Source of the DNA: Henckelia pumila
Taxonomy: Eukaryota; Streptophyta; Magnoliopsida; Lamiales; Gesneriaceae
Direction of reading: 5' to 3'
Assembly: GCF_033568475.1 (NCBI RefSeq)
Contig: NC_133122.1
Location: 169,534,130 to 169,598,129 of the forward strand
DNA length: 64,000 nucleotides
The translations under genes were made by a program, and so were the position numbers. Shown here one piece after another: positions 11,340-23,274 of this stretch. The notes under the pieces are model-generated. The model had not been told where the DNA came from. It did no database searches and saw nothing but the letters and a program-made list of their open reading frames with translations. Positions within the stretch are counted from its first letter, which is position 1, and every line of letters begins with the position of its first letter.

Positions 11340-12404
11340 CTGTACGCATACGACCCTCAAGTTCCCAAGTGGCCTCCTCAGTGCCTCGGCGCTACCACTG
11401 AACTAGAGCAAGAGGAATGGTTCTGTTGTGTAACACTTTATCCTTATGACCTATGACACGCAAAGGTCTCTCTACATATGTCAAATCCGTATCCAACTGT
11501 ACCTCAGATGACTATAAGATATGAGACTCATCTACCCCATACCGTTACAAAAGTGAAACATGGAACATGTCTTTGATACTAGACAAATATTGTGGTAAAG
11601 CCAACCTGTAAGCCAAATCTCCAATACTTTTCAAAATCTCGAATGGGCCAATATATCTAGGAGATAACTTACCCTTGAGACCAAATCTCAAAATTCTGCG
11701 AAATGGGGAGACTTTCAGGAACATCTTCTCTCCCACTTCGAATTGCAAAGGTCTGCGCTTTACATTCGCATAGCTAGCCTGCCGATCCTGTGCAGTGTTA
11801 ATTCTCTTCTTGATCTGTCCAACAATACCGACAACCTGTTGGACTAACTCTGGTCCTTCTATCTGTCGCTTCTACACTTCTCCCAGAACAGTGGGGTACG
11901 ACATCGTTGCCCGTACAACTCCTCAAACGGAGCCATCCCAATACTGCGATGGTAACTATTTTTGTACGCAATCTCAATCAATGGAAACTGATCTTGCCAT
12001 GCTGGACCAAAATCCATAGAACATGCTCGCAAAATGTCTTCAAGAGTACGGATCGTGCGCTCTGACTGCCCGTCAGTATCTGGGTGATATGATGTACTCA
12101 AACTAAGAGTAGTACCCATAGCGCGATGAAGACTCCCCCAAAACCTGGAAGTAAACCTGGGATCTCGATCGTTGACTATGCTCACAGACACTCCGTGAAA
12201 TCGAACAATCTCCTGGATGTACAATCGTGCCATCCTATCAAAATTGAATTCTCGGTTATAAGGAATGAAATGTGCTGACTTGGTGAGTCGGTCCCCCACA
12301 ACCCAGATAGCATCACAATTCTTCGAGCTTACCGGTAAATGGGTCACGAAGTCCATCATGATCAACTCCCATTTCCACTCAGGAATGGATAAACTGTGAA
12401 GCAA
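11340..12404 (-). pseudogene. Element C integrase and chromodomain remnant
   Basis: The minus-strand frame 12404-11859 encodes a clear integrase catalytic core: WELIMMDFVTHLP, then NDRDPRFTSRFW, then YHPDTDGQSERTIRTLED, supplying the D, D and E residues. A frame change leads to the C-terminal strand domain (11748-11545). A chromodomain-like tail (about 11500-11340) then contains EEATWE but has TAG just before it, at a Trp/Ser position of relatives. It is therefore disrupted by at least two frame changes and one stop. The HHCC domain upstream is barely recognisable. Confidence 0.85.
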
Positions 12405-15388
12405 TCCTCCAGGTTGTCGGTGTTATGCCTTGACCTACTGATACACCAAACATATAGAAGCATACTAATACACATTTTTCTTCATTCCTTTCCACCAGAA
12501 AGAACCTCGGACGCAAATCTTCGTACACAAAAAGGATTCTCATACTTTATGGCTAACACTTGTCATAACACCTCTGACAACGTCGTTGTCCACAATTCTT
12601 GATTTCCTGATCCCTTCAGGTTCTCTTCTTGGAAATATAAATACAATTATTCTGTTGATTCACAAATCGATTAGTACAATCTCTAGTTCCAATATATATT
12701 GACATCTATCTCATAACTTCAGATAACACATGAAAATGAGAATACTTCTTATCCTGTCACAGATAATCATTTCTTGTTGAATCCTGACTTGAACTACTGG
12801 ATGAACAAAATTGTTTCATCACTCTTAGGAAAAGTCCTAAAACCAATACAACCTAGCAAAACCCCTGAATCGGTCTCATCAAATCTAACATATCAATGAC
12901 CTAACGCATCCAATAGACATCCCGAAAAATTGGTGACAACAATCCCGCTGGACCTGATAACCTTAGATCTCAGCTGCTATCCTTTTTTCCATGTCTAAAC
13001 ACTTGATGCTATCCGGTTAGTATCCATTAAAATTCAAACGCTTGCTAGATCAATTTCTGACACTGAAGTCCCAGAATTACTGCAAATTCCTGAGAACTGA
13101 ATATCTGAGTACTATACTCATCTTATCAGTCTACGAAAAAGTGAACAATTACAATCGTTCTTTATGCAAAAGAATATTTAGCTCCCCCATCACGGGGTTA
13201 TAACATCTGTATCTACCTCAGACAAATAGTTGCAAATAGTCAGTGGGCACCAAACTTGCACCAGTATAACTAACCATTTCAAAACACACACATGAATACA
13301 TAAGTGCTCATCTTTCCACTATCCAAGTGAATTCTTATATTGTCGTATCCATGCTGTAACTTAACAGGCTCATGACATCTGTCATGGAATCGAGTATCTT
13401 CTCAAGGTTATCAAACTGACACCAAATTATACTTTAATATAACTCACAATGATCATAGTTTACGTCTCTCAGTATAAGTCATCCCAGTTTCCTGATAAAA
13501 CTCATCTTTGCTTGATAACCCTTCAATAAAATTCCAATTCTTACAGGGAAACTTACCTAATTAAACTCATCACTTAGAATTTCCTTTTCATCTTGTAATC
13601 AAGATCCTGATCACTAATTATACCACTGATAAAATCAGACAATACTGGTAAAACCTCCTGCTTCTCCCCTAGTATTACATGCAAGAACTACCCGTTCAGA
13701 ATATTCACTTGTCAAGGAATCCTTTCCAAGACTATTCTGTCCATGAAAACCAAAGTCTGTATCTCTGATGAAGTCAGACGATAACTCAAATCCCTTGGAA
13801 ATAATCCAGTACCAAGTATAATTCTATAAGACTCAAATAAATCCTGAATATTCTCCAGATAGTTATACCCATTGCTATGACTGTACATACAACGAGACTG
13901 AGGTAAGTATTCCTATAATGCCAAACTGGAAGAATCCTTTCAGAGTACACCGGCATAAGGTCGCACTTACTATACCATCTCGGAACCCGTCAGTCAAGAG
14001 CATCCTAGCATAACTCATCTCTGAGTCTCTGATATTATGCAATATTCCTATCCGGACCAAAATCACTGGTAAAGGAAAACTCTCTGCAGAGGCATAACTC
14101 AAATCCCGAGTTTTCAAGCATCTGATAATTAAATCCTGTTGAATATTAATTCAACTAATCTCTTTGATTAAATCCTGAAATCATAAATCAAGATCAAAAC
14201 ATATCTACTAAGAACAATTACTTGTCAAGGAAAATCTATTCCAAGACTGTTCTGACAACGGGACATCTGTATCCTTAACAGACGATAACTAAATCTTGAT
14301 ACCACACCTGGTATCTGTCCTATCCAAAGTCATACCCTACTGTGACTGTGCCAAATTTCCAGACTGAGTAGCCTTCCCTATATAGTCTATGGAGTACAAA
14401 GGCCTCCAAATCAACCTCTGAAGTAAGAAAACTTCCAGAGTAATACCGACTAAGGGTCGCGCTTCCTCATGTCCAGTACTGGTCACAATTCACAACTCTT
14501 GGTATTACTTAGTCTGTCATCCTGATGAAAATCCATCACCACTAGGTAACAACCTAAAAAGATCAAAACAACCAACTGTACTAAAGAAATCCGTCTAGAA
14601 CAAACATTCATGCATCCTGATGAATCACATCATTCCTGGCAAATACTTGGCTTACTAGAATATTCTAGGTAAAACATCTAGAACTATTCAATGAAAACAT
14701 GTAAAATCCCAAGTACTCATTAAAATAATGATCAGTCTTTTATTCAAAATAACCAAGTTAATCTCAAAGATTACAACACTTGAACCACAAATCCAGGTTC
14801 TAATACAATCTTTATTAAAATCTCATGTAATACATAACTTAATCAAAAGATTACACCGAAAGATGTACAATACGACAATAACTGAGTACATCAAATACTG
14901 AAATCTTTAATACATTTGATTACAACTGAAATTCAGTATTTAAATTCCTGCGGAAGTCTTTCATTCCGTCTACTGATCTTGAACATGAAGTTTTCCTCAG
15001 GTCAGCAGACCTTCTTCATCGCAAGATCTCAAAGATAAATAAAAATACATCCTACTAGAGATGTCCAAAGCTTCTTGAGACATCCTCTTGGTAGGATCTA
15101 TCGGGATGGCTTCCTTGGTTGACGCAGAATGGATGACTATATGTCACACATTCCGTTCAACCCTGCGAAGCTCCTGGCGTTGAAAACTTGATCTTCTCTT
15201 CCAGCTACATCCTGCTGGGATCCACATAATACGAACTTCTGCTTCCAACCTTGGAAATGACGATCTTGGAAATGCCTAGACATCCTGCTATTCCAATTCC
15301 TGATACTGCTATCGTCATCGAATCCAACTTTTAATCCTACAAAGGATAACCCAAAATCAATACTATGTCCCAAAGAATCTTATTGCAT
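12405..15388 (-). other. Non-coding internal region of element C with an imperfect internal duplication
   Basis: Three kilobases where gag, protease and RT would be expected contain no supported coding region. Segments 13708-13975 and 14221-14466 are diverged direct repeats. Both begin CTTGTCAAGGA, continue with CCAAGACT, and end near a GGTCGC-CTT motif. The short minus-strand ORF just inside the PBS (15373-15137) has no family I recognise. Confidence 0.6.
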
Positions 15389-15400
15389 GCTCTGATACCA
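15389..15400 (-). promoter_or_regulatory. Primer binding site of element C
   Basis: A perfect TGGTATCAGAGC on the minus strand, four bases inside the LTR end, fits initiator-Met tRNA priming. Confidence 0.9.
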
Positions 15401-15404
15401 TAAA

Positions 15405-16884
15405 TATAGTGACCCGCGTCGTGATCACCTACTAATCAGAACTTAAGCATGCAATTAATCAATAAAATAATCTTAATCAGAGAAGCTGCGGAATTAAAGT
15501 CAAATACTATGTAAGAAAAACCTAGTGGTCAACTCCGCTATCCAGCCTTGGTCACCACCTAACCTCCCTGTCTCTGGGAGAACTACCTGCAACTGGCCCA
15601 TGGAATAGGACATCCAGCCAACAAAAAATAACTGGAAATGAGTCTAACATGCTCAGTACGAGAGTATGAGTATACACTATTATATGCGCATGAGTGCAAA
15701 TGAACTGAGTATCAAGACACGAGGTCAAGAATATCTGATAGAGAATAACTTGGGCCTTGGTATGTACCACGCTGAGCTATCGCTACAGGAGGTGACAGAC
15801 ATACCTAGATGCCCTGATAGCGACCTAACACAAGTCCATGTGTCCAACCAAATATCAGTGACCTGACACGAGCTCATGTGTCCAACTAATATTGGTGACC
15901 TGACACGAGCCTATGTGTCCAACCATATACTGACAAGGTAAATATCCCAATACCGGATATCACAAGGATACAGGCTCAATATGCTCATGTATGCAACATA
16001 CAATCGTGACATGATGTATATAAATGCATATGAAACATGCAATCACATAATATAGCAAACATATAATACATGCATACTCAATCTTGATATCTCGAATAAT
16101 ACTTTCGAACCTTTCAAAGGCAGATCCTACAAGCTCCCATCTAGGTCCAAGCCTACCATACAACACTACAACATAAATAACTATGCATTACCTAGCATGC
16201 CAAACATCACCTACTAGGCTCTAAAAGCCTTAATTAAACTATAGCCTACTCCCTATTTACTATAGGGAACCAAAGCCATACCTTCATCCGTCATCAGTCC
16301 GCTGATGTCGCATGCCCCAGAACCTGGGCATAGCCTAGCTATGACCCCTAGACGCCTCGCCAGAGCTCCGCCGCTTGGATGCTACTGCGGGCACTGTCCG
16401 CTATAAAAATATACTATTTCCTACTCCAACTCTTAAAGAAAGAGTCCCGAAGCCCTTAAATAGAGCGATTACCGGGAGAGGAGAGGAATTTTTGCACTTA
16501 AAAATGAGGGATTCGGACCCCTATTTATAGGCGAAGTTCGGATGGTCCGAACTGGTTCGGACGGCCCGAACTGCCACTTGTCCGAGCCATTTTTACACCT
16601 GGGCTCTGCTGAGTTCGGACGGTCCGAACTCGGGTTTGGAGGGCCCAAACTGGTTCGGAGGGCCCGAACTGGTCCGTGTGCTCCGAACTGTTTTGGTCCT
16701 TCCGAAGTCATTTTTGGATCCCCGGGACCTACCCCACCATTTTCGGACGTTCCGGATCTGATTTTCCACTTATTTTTACCAAATAAGGACTCCTTAAACA
16801 TATTTTGACATTTTTAAAATTATGTGTCATTTTCTAACATGTTTAAAATAACTTAATCTTGTAAAATGGAACCGGGCTACTACA
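15405..16884 (-). repeat. 5' LTR of element C
   Basis: This is a complete 1480-bp LTR. On the minus strand it starts TGTAGTAGCCCG at 16884 and ends GGTCACTATA at 15405, with the terminal CA mutated to TA. It carries the TTCGGA/TCCGAA palindrome array at 16533-16760 and the TATA box at 16523-16530. Confidence 0.9.
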
Positions 16885-19234
16885 ATGAATTTGTGGCGAG
16901 GAAACCCTCACCCTCTGCAACCGCCTCTGCCTCCGCTCCAACTGCTGAATCTGCTTCAGAGAATAGTGATTCGAGTTCTTCTGATGAAGTTCCTCCTCCT
17001 TCTCAAACAAAGAAAGCAGATGGTGAACCATCCAATCCTCAAGTCACTACTTTTTCTTATGAGGATGACACTCTGAGAGCCTTAAGCAAGGAAAGGCTAC
17101 ATCCTCTGCCTCCATAGGTCATCAATCTGATGAAGAACCCGATGCTGAGATGATGGAGGAATTTCCTACGGGCAAAGCATGTAATGAACTGGGCTGGCCC
17201 AGTTTATTCTTGAACTCATGATCTTCTCCCCCCTGGTGGGGAGTTTTTGCCCTCCCCAGGATTCGAACCTTGCACTCCAGGTCATAAATAAAATGTTCCC
17301 TTAATCCTGGTACCATGCTAGCTCAATGGTACCAGGATTAAGGGAACATTGCATTTATGACCTGGAGTGCAAGGTTCGAATCCTGAGGAGGGCAAAAACT
17401 CCCCACCAGGGGGGAGAAGATCATGAGTTCAAGAATGAACTGGGCCAGCCCAGTTCATACATAAAAGGGCTAGCTCAATGGTACCAGGATTAAGGGAACA
17501 TTGCATTTATGACCTGGAGTGCAAGGTTCGAATCCTGGGGAGGGCAAAAACTCCCCACCAGGGGGGAGAAGATCATGAGTTCAAGAATGAACTGGGCCAG
17601 CCCAGTTCATTACAAAAAAGGGCGCCCTTTTTTTGTAATGAACTGGGCTGGCCCAGTTCATTCTTGCTCTCATGATCTTCTCCCCCCTGGTGGAGAGTTT
17701 TTGCCCTCCCCAGGATTCGAACCTTGCACTCCAGGTCATAAATGCAATGTTCTCTTAATCCTAGCTCAATGGTACCAGGATTAAGAGAACATTGCATTTA
17801 TGACCTGGAGTGCAAGGTTCGAATCCTGGGGAGGGCAAAAACTCCCCACCAGGGGGGAGAAGATCATGAGAGCAAGAATGAACTGGGCCAGCCCAGTTCA
17901 TTACACAAAGCACATCAAGATACTGGTCCTTCCTCCTCTTCCTCTTCTGACGATTATGATGCTGACTCTTCTGACAAGAGTGCGGATATAGAAGAAGAAG
18001 AAGACTCTGAAGATATTTCCAGCATGGATGCTGATGAAGAACCTCTGGACTAAGAGGATGTTTTTAGTGCTGATACCAATGTTGCTGTTGGTGTTGTCAA
18101 CACCACAGACAACACTGTTGATGAGGACTATGACATTGATGCTGCTCATTCCCTCGTGTTTTACTCTGGAGAAGTTGCTGCTGTATGGCCTCTCTTCACT
18201 CATATAGGACTACTGGATGAGAGTAACATAGATGTACGCTCCTACGATAGGTACAATCTTGTTGATTTTCTGAAGCTTAGGCAACTTTATTCTATAGTTG
18301 TTGCTGTGATACCCTATTGTAAGAGAGTGATTCTGGAATTCTACGCCAACCTAACCGCAAGCATTGAAGATCCAAAATCTGCGAAGTATGGATTGTCTTA
18401 TCTTTGGGGTAGGCTATTTGAGTTTACTCCAGTTGTCATCAACTCTCTCTACTCAACCCCTGATGTTGATGAAGGAACCCATCCAGATGTTAATGAAGTT
18501 ATTTATGTCCTTACTGGTGGCTTGGTCAAAAAGTTTTCTGACCATTTTTCTGCAGCCAAGTTAACTTCTTTTTATTCTGCCCTTCACAAGATTGGTGTGA
18601 GGAATTGGACGCCTTCATCAAATTCTACAGTAATCACAAGGCCACAGGCGTTCATTCTTTATGCCATAGGAACTGGGAGTCCTTTCAATTTTGGGAAGCT
18701 GGTCTTTAAGACAGTGCTCCATTTTGCTGATGGAGGACTCAAGTTTACTAAGCTGCCATTCCCATCTTTGATCTATGACATTTTAGAATCTCAGACATTC
18801 ATTCGAAATATAACAGAAGATCTATCTGATCAACCTGAGATTTTGAAGTTTACTGCTGGACTTCTCAAGGGAAATCGAATTCTGGATTTGCCCTGGACTG
18901 CCACTTCTATTCCTACTGCTGAAGTTGCTGATGTTGCACCCGGTGTTGCCAACACGAGTGACAACACTGAAGAAACAGTGCCTACTCCTACCCCTCTGGA
19001 ATTTACCACTTCCACTATTAACTGCTGATGACTCGTGCTGAGGAAAAGATTGCTCAAGCACATGAAGATATTGCCTTCTACATCATGGTCTTGGCTGATT
19101 GTCGGAGACAACTTGGCATTTCTGGCCAAACAGGGGGAGATAGTGAACAAGATGAAGCTGCTGGTCCATCTGGGACTAAAGATGATGAGGATGAAGCTAC
19201 TGCTCAAGAGGGATCCGATAGTGATCAATTTTAG
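16885..19234 (+). pseudogene. Element D env-like ORF (plant Transposase_32/SIRE env-like family), broken
   Basis: The N-terminal third is a Ser/Glu/Asp-rich low-complexity region (16885 to about 18060). The core (about 18156-18900) matches the family remembered from SIRE-type elements: an EFYANL motif, VVINSLY, and LHKIGVRNWTPSS followed by a long hydrophobic-polar helical part. The tail (19028-19234) looks coiled-coil-like and acidic. Breaks are insertion of element C at the left, a frame slip near 17105, a 726-bp fold-back insertion at 17180-17905, TAA at 18051-18053 and a frame change near 19026. I see no signal peptide or membrane segment, so an envelope function is only historical naming. 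The true role of this family is unknown. Confidence 0.75.
17180..17905. mobile_element. Composite fold-back element of five tRNA-related SINE-like units
   Basis: The element begins TGTAATGAAC and ends GTTCATTACA and is flanked by perfect 7-bp direct repeats CAAAGCA (17173-17179 and 17906-17912). Joining the flanks restores the host ORF, so the insertion boundary is secure. Inside are five units of about 130-150 bp in order -, +, +, -, +. The three plus units have an A-box-like TAGCTCAATGG (17319-17329, 17471-17481, 17762-17772), and all five have a B-box GGTTCGAATCC (17259-17269 reversed, 17373-17383, 17525-17535, 17713-17723 reversed, 17816-17826). Units end in the near-palindrome GAACTGGGCCAGCCCAGTTC and, at 17614-17619, an A tract. 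It can fold into very long hairpins. Confidence 0.8.
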
Positions 19235-20347
19235 ATTTTGCTTCTTCTCTCATCTTTGCTTTAATTGTTTTGTTTTGATTTTAATATAACTGTTTTGTTT
19301 GATCTAGTTATGTGCCTCAAGTGCTCTTAAATGCTTTAAATAGACTAACAACTTCTACCCCATTTATGCTCTATATTTGAATTACAGAAACCCACGTGTT
19401 ATTATCCATGTTATACATTGTGTTACAACACAAGGGACAACACTTCAGGGGGAGACTTAAAATTCATGGGGAGAAGAATTTTTAAACTCAGGGGGATTTT
19501 ATGTTTATGGTTACTTGTGCAATGTTTTGTCCAGAAAGCAAAAAGGGGGAGATTGAAAGGAATTTTTTTCCTTGATATTTCGGCCCTTAATAAATTGAAT
19601 ATTATAATATTTTGCTTTCTAGACAAGATCAAATATTTGGTAAATATCTTGTGTATATCTCGAATATGTTAAGATATATATTTTCCAAGCTTAAATCGTG
19701 TTTTGATAAGGTGATTATTAGATATAATATTATTCAATATTATCAAGATTTGATTTGCAAGATTTGATAGAGTTTTATTCCTATTAAAACATGTTTTCTT
19801 ATTCATGTAGGACTCTATCTAAGGAAAACTTCAAGACTTGGATGTTAATCTATAAAAAGGAGTTTTCACGCACAAGATTAAAGAGACTTCAGACGTATAA
19901 CTCTCTGCGCATAGACTGAAGAATTCTATTGAAGAATTCGAAGATTCTGAAGCAAGGTTTATGCAACCTTCATTGTTGCATGTCCCCGTGTTGCCATTCG
20001 TGTTGAAGACATCAGAGACAACACTGTGGGAACTGTGTTGTTGAAGATCTTTACTGTCTCTTCAAATTTAGGCTACTGGAGTTGCATCTGTTATATTTAC
20101 TCTGATTTGTTTAGGATGCAAGTTTGATTTCTCAACTTGTTGAGAAATTTAGGATTTACTGACTTTTCGTAAAATCACTAGGATTATCTTTGTAAGACTG
20201 ATCTTATGTTTACTAGTGATATTTAGCCCTAACGCACCCGCACGAGTTTTTATACTCGTGCAAAATTAATTACTTGTGTTTTATTTACGCTTTAAATTTC
20301 CGCTGCACTGTGTTGTCTGTGGTGTTATAACACGAAGTACAACACTG
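18091..20347 (+). repeat. Five dispersed copies of a 26-27-bp GTGTT-AACAC-CAACACT motif in element D
   Basis: Copies lie at 18091-18116, 18943-18969, 19420-19445, 20000-20025 and 20322-20347. The shared plan is GTGTTR, one or two bases, usually AACAC, six bases, CAACACT. The first half is a small palindrome. Two copies are inside the env-like ORF (peptides VNTTDNT and ANTSDNT), one is in the 3' untranslated part and two are in or at the end of the LTR. Confidence 0.75.
19554..20344 (+). repeat. 3' LTR of element D
   Basis: The LTR starts TGAAAGGAATTT right after the polypurine tract. A TATA box TATAAAAAGG is at 19851-19860. The 3' end is placed at a CA near 20344 by position only, and no second LTR is available to confirm it. 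Confidence 0.6.
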
Positions 20348-20625
20348 CCTATTTTACATAACGAACCACGTACACAGTTTCTTTCACACTTGACACCAAC
20401 TATTCCGAGATTAGTGGAGATAGCTTCTTTTGTCATTCTCTACAAAAATCAAATTGAAAAATCACCTTTCTTCAATCTCCAATTTATTCCATGACCGGAT
20501 TGCCTATTATTTTTTCAACTTCATTGAGATATCAAACGGACAAGAAAACACCATGCAAAATCCTCTATCAACTAAAGGCCGATTCTTGTATGTGGAATTA
20601 GGGTATCATTTTTGAAAATCATGTA
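20345..20625. other. Unassigned flank
   Basis: AT-rich sequence without a recognisable gene or repeat lies between the putative D LTR end and LTR E. It may still belong to D or be the older host DNA. Confidence 0.4.
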
Positions 20626-21251
20626 TGTAGTGACCCGACTCGAATCACCTACTAACCAACGACTTAAACATGCAATAACAATAATTAGAAACTTAATCAG
20701 AGATACTGCGGAAATAAATAACCAACATGCTAAACCGATCGACCGAATGAAACTTGTAAATAAAACCCAATGCGAAAGAATAATACAACCAAATAGAAAT
20801 AATAACTTGAGTAAATTAACAGCAACCTAGTAGATAACTCTACAATCCAACCTTGGTCACCAACTAAACACAAATCCAGATAAACCACCTGAAATTGCCC
20901 CTTCGAATGGGGTGGCCAAGAAAACAAAACAAAATGGACGTGAGAGAACTACACTTAGAATGTAAAGCACTAGTATACAGACTGATATGATGCATGCAAA
21001 ATTAATGATTCGGTAAATGGGTATATATGCATGATCAATCCTACTCAGACTGACGCCAAAGTGTGAGTACTACCATCGGGAACTCAAATCACTGGGTAAC
21101 TCCCTCAATCCAAACCGGACAGGGATATACAATGTCCATGAACACTAGAGTCCGCGCAACCCGTCGGCCACTTTGGCTGTCCATGTCTAACCGTCCAAAA
21201 ACAAGGGCATATCGACCATACTGGAAAGGCTATCTCGAAGGAGAAAAAGAC
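20626..21251 (-). repeat. LTR fragment E (B/C/G LTR group)
   Basis: It begins TGTAGTGACCCG on the plus strand and resembles the PBS-proximal end of the C LTR over the first ~100 bp (ATCACCTACTAA, AACATGCAAT, CTGCGGA). No primer binding site is found to its left, so it is a solo LTR or a fragment. It ends where element G is inserted (expected TSD copy AAGAC, 21247-21251). Confidence 0.65.
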
Positions 21252-21263
21252 TGTAGTAGCCCG

Positions 21264-23257
21264 TGTAAGGCCCAAGATTATGTGATTTAATCCGAGATTA
21301 TTGAATTTTAATTCGAGATTATTTAATTTGAGAATTTTTAGAGTTTTGATTTTAATTATAATATTCTTAAATTATTTAGGATTGAAATTGAATAAAAATA
21401 AGGTCCAAGGACTAAATTGCAAATTCTGAAGTTTCAAGGACTAAATTGCAATTTCGTTTGTATTTATCCAATTTTGTAATTGATGATTCAGCTTATTGTA
21501 CATGAAATAAGACTAATTCATTCAGATTTTTCAGAAGCAAGAGCCGAGACTTCACTTTTCTTCTTGAGATCTCATCTTCAAATCTTTGTATTTTTTGATC
21601 CGGTTATCCGATTTCAATTTCGGACATAGCGCTACGATCCTCTTGAGACAAGCTTTGATTTGGTGTAAGTATCTTCATGATTCAATCTGTTTTGAGATGT
21701 TGTATGTTAGAGAAATCATATTATGAACATGAATAGGTGTTCTTGAGATTTTATGTATTCCAATATCGAAACCGGATTGAGGATTAGTGGTTGAATGAAT
21801 TTATAATTATATCAGCATGTATTTCAATTTGTATAGCATATGATTATGCTGGTTTTCGATGGTTTATGGCTAATAAAAGTTGGTTTTGACGTATATGAGA
21901 TTGGTATTCGAGTTCGATATCGTTTCGGTTACCGATTTGCAGTCGTTACGCCGCCGGTTAACGATTTGAAGCTAGTTTAATATCTTGTTATTAGAGCTGA
22001 GTATGATTGAATGTGTTGCTGATAAATTGAGCTTATGACCATGTTATTTTCAGCTTTGACAAGAGTTTCATCGACTCGAAAAATCCTCCTTCGAACCGAA
22101 GAAGATTTTCTTGAGGTTTGAAGTTGTTCTTTGAATAGAATGATGAAAGTGAGCTGATTTGTATGTGAAGTTGAATAGATTATGATATATGAGTTCTTGT
22201 TGTTATGTTTCAGATTTGAAGCTTCAAGAACCAAGGTAAAACAAGAAGGTATAAGTTGACATCGCAAGTCAGGGATTTGAAACTCAAGAATGAAGCTTCT
22301 TGAGTTGTCCCGCCAAAATCACATACTTGTTTATCTTTTTGATTATGTTATGATGTAGTCGATCCATATCAGGCAGTGGATCTTTATTTGATATGATATG
22401 ATATGATATGATATGATATGAGATATGAATTGATTCTTATGCCAAGGTCTGAGACGACCTTATTTTTGAGTCTGATGAGACGACGCTAGATGGATATCCA
22501 TGTCAAGATCGTATACGAATCTTGATGGCAAAAAGTGTGATAGTAATCAATTATTTATTTATGCGTTTACTCTATTATTGAGTTGAAATGTCTAGAGTTG
22601 ATATGTTGTTATTTAACGGGTATATATGTTGATTATACTGAGATTGTATTCTCACCGGACGTTTCCGGATGTTGTCTTGTTTTGTATGTGTACATGACGA
22701 CAGATGGGGCAGGAGCTGGCCAATGTCGACGAGGGTAGCTCATGACAGAAGATTAGATGTGGACTCGGGTTGTTTGTAGTTGAAATGATGTATATACTCC
22801 TAGCAAGCATGTTAGAAAACACTTTAGTTGATGTTCTCGAGAAGTTGATGAACACCTTGTATAACTTCATGCTTTTTTTGAATTCCAAACATCTAGTTTG
22901 ATGTATCAACTACTTGTACACATGTTTAGATCTTGTTCTATATATTTAGACTTGTTTTGGGAATTGATTATGATGGATTTGAGGGAAAGGAAGGATCAAA
23001 CTTTGAGCTGCAAAACCAGAGCATGAATCTGCCCAGGGCAGCGCCCGGTCTGCAGAAAAGAGCAGACCGAGCGCAGCCCCTGAATCCCCAACCCGAAGGT
23101 TGGAGAATTTTGGGGCGCTCGGTCGGCGGTTTTTAACCGACCGAGCGCACCCACCCTTGAAAAAAAAAATTGTTTTGATTGTTCTTCTCCTTGGTCCTTT
23201 AATCATGTTTATTCACTAACGGCCCTAAGATTGAGATTAGCAACCCGAGGCCCCACA
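21264..23257 (+). repeat. 5' LTR of element F
   Basis: This is a 1994-bp LTR starting TGTAAGGCCC and ending GGCCCCACA. It has an intron-like donor at 21665, an acceptor ending 22213, a 22-nt mini-exon, a second donor at 22236 and an acceptor ending 22703. A (TGATA)n microsatellite lies near 22388-22425. The GC-rich inverted-repeat cassette at 23041-23154 ends about 100 nt before the LTR end. Confidence 0.93.
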
Positions 23258-23262
23258 ATAGG

Positions 23263-23274
23263 TGGTATCAGAGC
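23263..23274 (+). promoter_or_regulatory. Primer binding site of element F
   Basis: TGGTATCAGAGC is a perfect initiator-Met tRNA complement five bases after the LTR. The following 280 bases are untranslated leader up to the gag ATG at 23553. Confidence 0.93.

Larger units (their letters stand above)
9975..16884 (-). mobile_element. Element C: Ty3/gypsy LTR retrotransposon with reduced coding region
   Basis: The minus-strand element has its 5' LTR at 15405-16884, a PBS at 15389-15400, a long non-coding stretch, integrase and chromodomain remnants, a purine tract and a 3' LTR (11193 to 9975, cut by B). The right end abuts the D env-like region (16885), where ATGAA is the expected TSD copy. No gag, protease or RT is recognisable, so C was either non-autonomous or has decayed heavily. 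Confidence 0.88.
16885..20344 (+). mobile_element. Element D: SIRE/Maximus-type Ty1/copia element, 3' part
   Basis: The segment holds an env-like ORF followed by an untranslated tail, a strong polypurine tract (AAAAAGGGGGAGA, 19540-19552) and a 3' LTR. An extra ORF between pol and the 3' LTR with this kind of protein is typical of the SIRE lineage. The gag-pol part is not in the window; it would lie left of the A/B/C nest. The LTR right boundary is uncertain by tens of bases. Confidence 0.75.

Noticed and set aside
17316..17457. Functional tRNA gene
   Set aside because: A and B boxes are present, but the spacing is long, no acceptor stem or cloverleaf is visible, and the unit recurs in an inverted array with a repeat tail. 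A SINE-like origin fits better.
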